DNA of 8,304 nucleotides from Candidatus Thioglobus vulcanius (GTDB lineage: Bacteria; Pseudomonadota; Gammaproteobacteria; PS1; Pseudothioglobaceae), in NCBI GenBank assembly GCA_910595855.1, contig CAJVCJ010000028.1:1-8304 (forward strand). Reading direction: 5' to 3'. A program made the position numbers and the translations under genes. Below, piece by piece: positions 6,160 through 8,304 of this stretch (its first letter is position 1; each line of letters starts with the position of its first letter). Under the pieces are notes generated by a model. That model did no database searches. It saw nothing but the letters and a program-made list of their open reading frames with translations, and was not told the DNA's origin.

Positions 6160-7434
6160 ATGCGTAGATATATCTCGCATCAATTTCCAAATCAGTTAAA
6201 AACTTATACTGGTCTACTATTAGCCAGCATTATGGTAGTTATTACCATTGATTTTTTCTTAATGTCAAGTGACTATGCTCAACATAGCTTTAAACAACTG
6301 ATTAATAAACAGCCGCTATTAAGCTTTGCCATCACCCCAATAACAATTGTATTAATTGTATATATTGCTAAATATTATTGCCACTATATACAAGGTAGTG
6401 GCATCCCACAACTCATTGCTGCGAATGACTCTCGCAATAAATCCATTCGTGAAAGGTTATTATCGTTTCGAGTAGCACTTGGAAAAATCGGCTTCATTTT
6501 TATGGGTATGCTTGGCGGTGCGCCGATTGGCATTGAAGGTCCAAGCATTCATATTGGTGGGTCTATATTTTATGGGTTCAATCGTTTTATTAAGCTTAAG
6601 CGGAAACTTCTAATTCACTCTTTGATTGCCATAGGTGGTAGCGCCGGGCTCATTGTCGCCTTTAATGCGCCAATTGCTGGCTTTTTATTTGCTTACGAAG
6701 AAATCGGTCGAAATCTTAAGAAGCAAGCGTTAATCCTTATTGCACTTGTTAGTGGTCTAGTTTATTTATTGGCCATCATCTACCGTGGCAATAACCCTTA
6801 CTTGACTAACATGTCTCAATACTCTTTTGATTTTGGACTTGCTTGGCAGTTACTACCTTTGGCTATTTTATCGGGCATTCTAGGCGGCCTATTTTCAAAG
6901 ACGATGTTATTTCTAGTGCAAAAATTCATATCTCACACTAAAATCAAAGTGATTATCATCGCACTGATACTTGGTCTTATTATTGCTAGCTTTAACTATT
7001 TTTCTAAAGGGCAAATTGCTGGCTCTGGTCATAATGAAGTTCTGCTAATGCTTGCTGGTGATCAGCCTGGACTTGGCTTTGTTGTTATGAAATACATTGC
7101 CACCCTTAGTTCACTAGTTTCTACCATTCCTGGTGGATTATTTATGCCGAGTATTTCTATTGGTGCTGGAATTGGCTCTGAAGCGGCTAATTATTACACG
7201 CAAATAAATATGCAAATTGTGACAATCATGGCAATGATTGCTTATTTAAGTGCTGTTATTAGGGCGCCGTTAACCGCGGTATTTGTCATATTGGAAATGA
7301 CAGTATCGCTCCATTTAATTATTCCTGGACTGCTAGTTGCCTTTACTGCTAACTGGATATCCAAGCAAATTTCTGCCCAACCTATCTATGAGGCACTTGC
7401 AGACAACTACCTAAAGATCACTCAAAGATCTTAG
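6160..7434 (+). CDS. CLC-family chloride channel / H+/Cl- antiporter (ClcA/EriC type)
   Basis: Polytopic inner-membrane protein of 424 residues with 10 or more hydrophobic segments and no cytoplasmic CBS domains. The anion-path motifs are in order: GSGIPQ (79-84, Ser80 equivalent to Ser107 of E. coli ClcA); GIEGPSIHIGG (124-134) with the gating glutamate Glu126 (Glu148); FNAPIAGFLFAYEEI (168-182), where Glu181 matches the proton glutamate Glu203; GGLFMPS (325-331); and Tyr410 in QPIYEAL, matching Tyr445. Having both glutamates points to an exchanger and not a passive channel, and the Ser in GSGIP points to chloride. The usual Arg of GREGP is Ile125 here. The start is 3 bases past the cysM stop with no Shine-Dalgarno sequence, so translation is probably coupled to cysM. 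The stop codon overlaps that of hemJ on the other strand. E. coli ClcA is longer (473); the missing length is mainly at the N-terminus and loops. Confidence 0.92.
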   Translation: MRRYISHQFPNQLKTYTGLLLASIMVVITIDFFLMSSDYAQHSFKQLINKQPLLSFAITPITIVLIVYIAKYYCHYIQGSGIPQLIAANDSRNKSIRERLLSFRVALGKIGFIFMGMLGGAPIGIEGPSIHIGGSIFYGFNRFIKLKRKLLIHSLIAIGGSAGLIVAFNAPIAGFLFAYEEIGRNLKKQALILIALVSGLVYLLAIIYRGNNPYLTNMSQYSFDFGLAWQLLPLAILSGILGGLFSKTMLFLVQKFISHTKIKVIIIALILGLIIASFNYFSKGQIAGSGHNEVLLMLAGDQPGLGFVVMKYIATLSSLVSTIPGGLFMPSISIGAGIGSEAANYYTQINMQIVTIMAMIAYLSAVIRAPLTAVFVILEMTVSLHLIIPGLLVAFTANWISKQISAQPIYEALADNYLKITQRS

Positions 7435-7853
7435 AAAGGCTTAACCACCACCAAGATCACCACAGCAACTAGGATCAATACTGGAAATTCATTAAACCAG
7501 CGATAAAACACATTAGAACGAGTATTTTCATCACGCTTAAATACTTGCAATAAATGGCCACAATAAAAATGATAACCAATCAGAGGTACAATTAATGCTA
7601 ATTTTGCATGTAACCAATATTGAGATTGATAAATCGCCCAACCATCAACCACCATCCAGGCGCCTAATACCGTTGCTAGAATAAAACTAGGCATCATAAT
7701 ACCTCGATAAAGCTTACGCTCCATCACTTTAAAACGCTCAACACTTGTTTTATCGTCACTCATAGAATGATAAACAAATAAGCGTGGTAAATAGAATAGT
7801 GCCGCAAACCAGGTGACAACACTAATAATATGAAAGGCTTTTATCCACAACAT
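7431..7853 (-). CDS. hemJ: Protoporphyrinogen IX oxidase HemJ (UPF0093)
   Basis: Membrane haemoprotein that oxidises protoporphyrinogen IX to protoporphyrin IX, the penultimate step of haem synthesis, in bacteria without HemG or HemY. It has 140 residues, normal for the family, with about four membrane helices (roughly 5-27, 52-72, 82-102 and 122-138). The signature KAFHIISVVTWFAALFYLPR (5-24) contains His8, the expected haem ligand, and is followed by RLFVYH. LHAKLALIV (81-89) holds the conserved Lys84, and RWFNEFPV (118-125) is the C-terminal family block. The ATG at 7853 has GGAG eight bases upstream (minus strand 7865-7862). A TATAAT box on the minus strand (7894-7889) could be its -10. 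It converges on the CLC gene with a 4-base overlap of the reading frames, so the two mRNAs share antisense 3' ends. Confidence 0.93.
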   Translation of the reverse strand: MLWIKAFHIISVVTWFAALFYLPRLFVYHSMSDDKTSVERFKVMERKLYRGIMMPSFILATVLGAWMVVDGWAIYQSQYWLHAKLALIVPLIGYHFYCGHLLQVFKRDENTRSNVFYRWFNEFPVLILVAVVILVVVKPF

Positions 7854-7861
7854 TAAAACAA

Positions 7862-7865
7862 CTCC
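7862..7865 (-). promoter_or_regulatory. Ribosome binding site of hemJ
   Basis: GGAG on the minus strand, eight bases before the hemJ ATG (7853). It supports that start. Confidence 0.55.
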
Positions 7866-7888
7866 GAATAAGACGATAGGTAAGAGCC

Positions 7889-7894
7889 ATTATA
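7889..7894 (-). promoter_or_regulatory. Candidate -10 box for hemJ in the divergent region
   Basis: TATAAT on the minus strand, 35 bases upstream of the hemJ ATG. The spacing from -10 to start suits a short leader that contains the GGAG. No recognisable -35 is present. The same 77-base region must also drive the gene starting at 7931 on the plus strand, where TATAAA at 7914-7919 is the only -10-like match. It lies so close to the start codon that the transcript would have almost no leader. Confidence 0.4.
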
Positions 7895-7930
7895 GTAAAA
7901 TAAAAATCACTTTTATAAACTTTACCTCAA

Positions 7931-8304
7931 TTGAATCAATACCGAGAAATTCCCTATAATTACACATCATTTTCTGACAAGGAGGTTGTTTGTCGATTTT
8001 TAGGTATTGAAGCCTGGGAACTATTAGAATCTCTTCGCACAAATCGCAACACTGGTCGAAGTGCCCGTATGTTATTTGAAGTACTCGGTGACATGTGGGT
8101 GGTGGATCGCAACCCTTATCTTCAAGAAGATCTCATTAAAAACAAGCGTCGCTGGAAAGCACTTATTGACGCACTTAATTCACGCCTTGATTTAATACGC
8201 GCTCGTGCAGATGGCAATAACAAAGTACTAGACCTATTAAAAAGTGCTGATCAAGCAGTTGAGAAATTTAAAAACTGTCTAAGTGACTTTAAAAATCACA
8301 AACA
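7931..8304 (+). CDS. DUF3683-type FAD-linked oxidoreductase, N-terminal part (3' truncated)
   Basis: The first 124 codons of a protein that runs off the window. REIPYNYTSFSDKEVV (5-20), TGRSARMLFEVLGDMWVV (41-58) and RNPYLQEDL (60-68) match the N-terminal DUF3683 domain of very large (about 1,300-residue) proteobacterial proteins. In those, a GlcD-like FAD domain and Fe-S cluster domains follow; they are related to D-lactate, glycolate or 2-hydroxyglutarate dehydrogenases. The physiological substrate is not known to me, and the catalytic domains lie outside the window. The start is taken as TTG 7931. The frame is closed by TAA at 7916-7918, and no ATG or GTG lies between that stop and the conserved REIPYNY block. 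The first in-frame ATG (8069) falls inside conserved sequence. No Shine-Dalgarno sequence is visible. It is divergent from hemJ. Confidence 0.82.
   Translation, partial: MNQYREIPYNYTSFSDKEVVCRFLGIEAWELLESLRTNRNTGRSARMLFEVLGDMWVVDRNPYLQEDLIKNKRRWKALIDALNSRLDLIRARADGNNKVLDLLKSADQAVEKFKNCLSDFKNHK

Noticed and set aside
7900..7916. ATAAAA-ATCAC-TTTTAT palindrome in the hemJ/oxidoreductase spacer as an operator
   Set aside because: Pure A/T arms of six bases are expected by chance in such an AT-rich spacer.

Overview
The window is a compact, AT-rich stretch of bacterial chromosome made almost entirely of housekeeping and biosynthetic genes. The genes read as gammaproteobacterial: RppH and CysM closely follow the E. 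coli proteins, a YccA-type Bax-inhibitor family protein is present, and the window ends in a DUF3683-type FAD oxidoreductase. The low GC, short spacers and gene content suggest a small-genome marine sulfur-oxidiser of the SUP05/Thioglobus type or a related bivalve symbiont. That lineage is an inference from protein flavour and base composition and has not been tested. All complete genes look intact, so there is no sign of advanced decay.

Layout. 1-159: the 3' end of miaA (+), tail to tail with murD (165-1466, -). 1467-1530: a divergent promoter region. 1531-2768: a YccA-like seven-helix membrane protein and then rppH, the mRNA 5'-end pyrophosphohydrolase. 2769-2859: a control region with a repeated AGCGCT element, an extended -10 TATAAT and a good ribosome binding site. 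2860-7434: a probable operon hom - thrC - cysM - CLC channel (+). 7431-7853: hemJ (-), whose stop codon overlaps that of the CLC gene. 7854-7930: a second divergent promoter region. 7931-8304: the first 124 codons of a large DUF3683 FAD/Fe-S oxidoreductase, running off the window.

How the genes work together. Hom makes homoserine. ThrC makes threonine from O-phosphohomoserine, but the kinase between them (thrB or an equivalent) is not in the window. CysM makes cysteine from O-acetylserine and sulfide or thiosulfate. The central block is therefore an amino-acid and sulfur-assimilation operon, with an anion transporter attached at its 3' end by a 3-base spacer. MurD (peptidoglycan), MiaA (tRNA modification), RppH (RNA turnover) and HemJ (haem) serve unrelated core functions.

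I found no mobile element, CRISPR array, tRNA, rRNA, toxin-antitoxin or defence system, and I do not think an undescribed system is hidden here. The points most worth a second look are a perfect 12-bp dyad between thrC and cysM, the repeated element upstream of hom, a lone murD, and an apparent TTG start with no Shine-Dalgarno sequence for the last gene. No gene-free stretch exceeds 300 bases.
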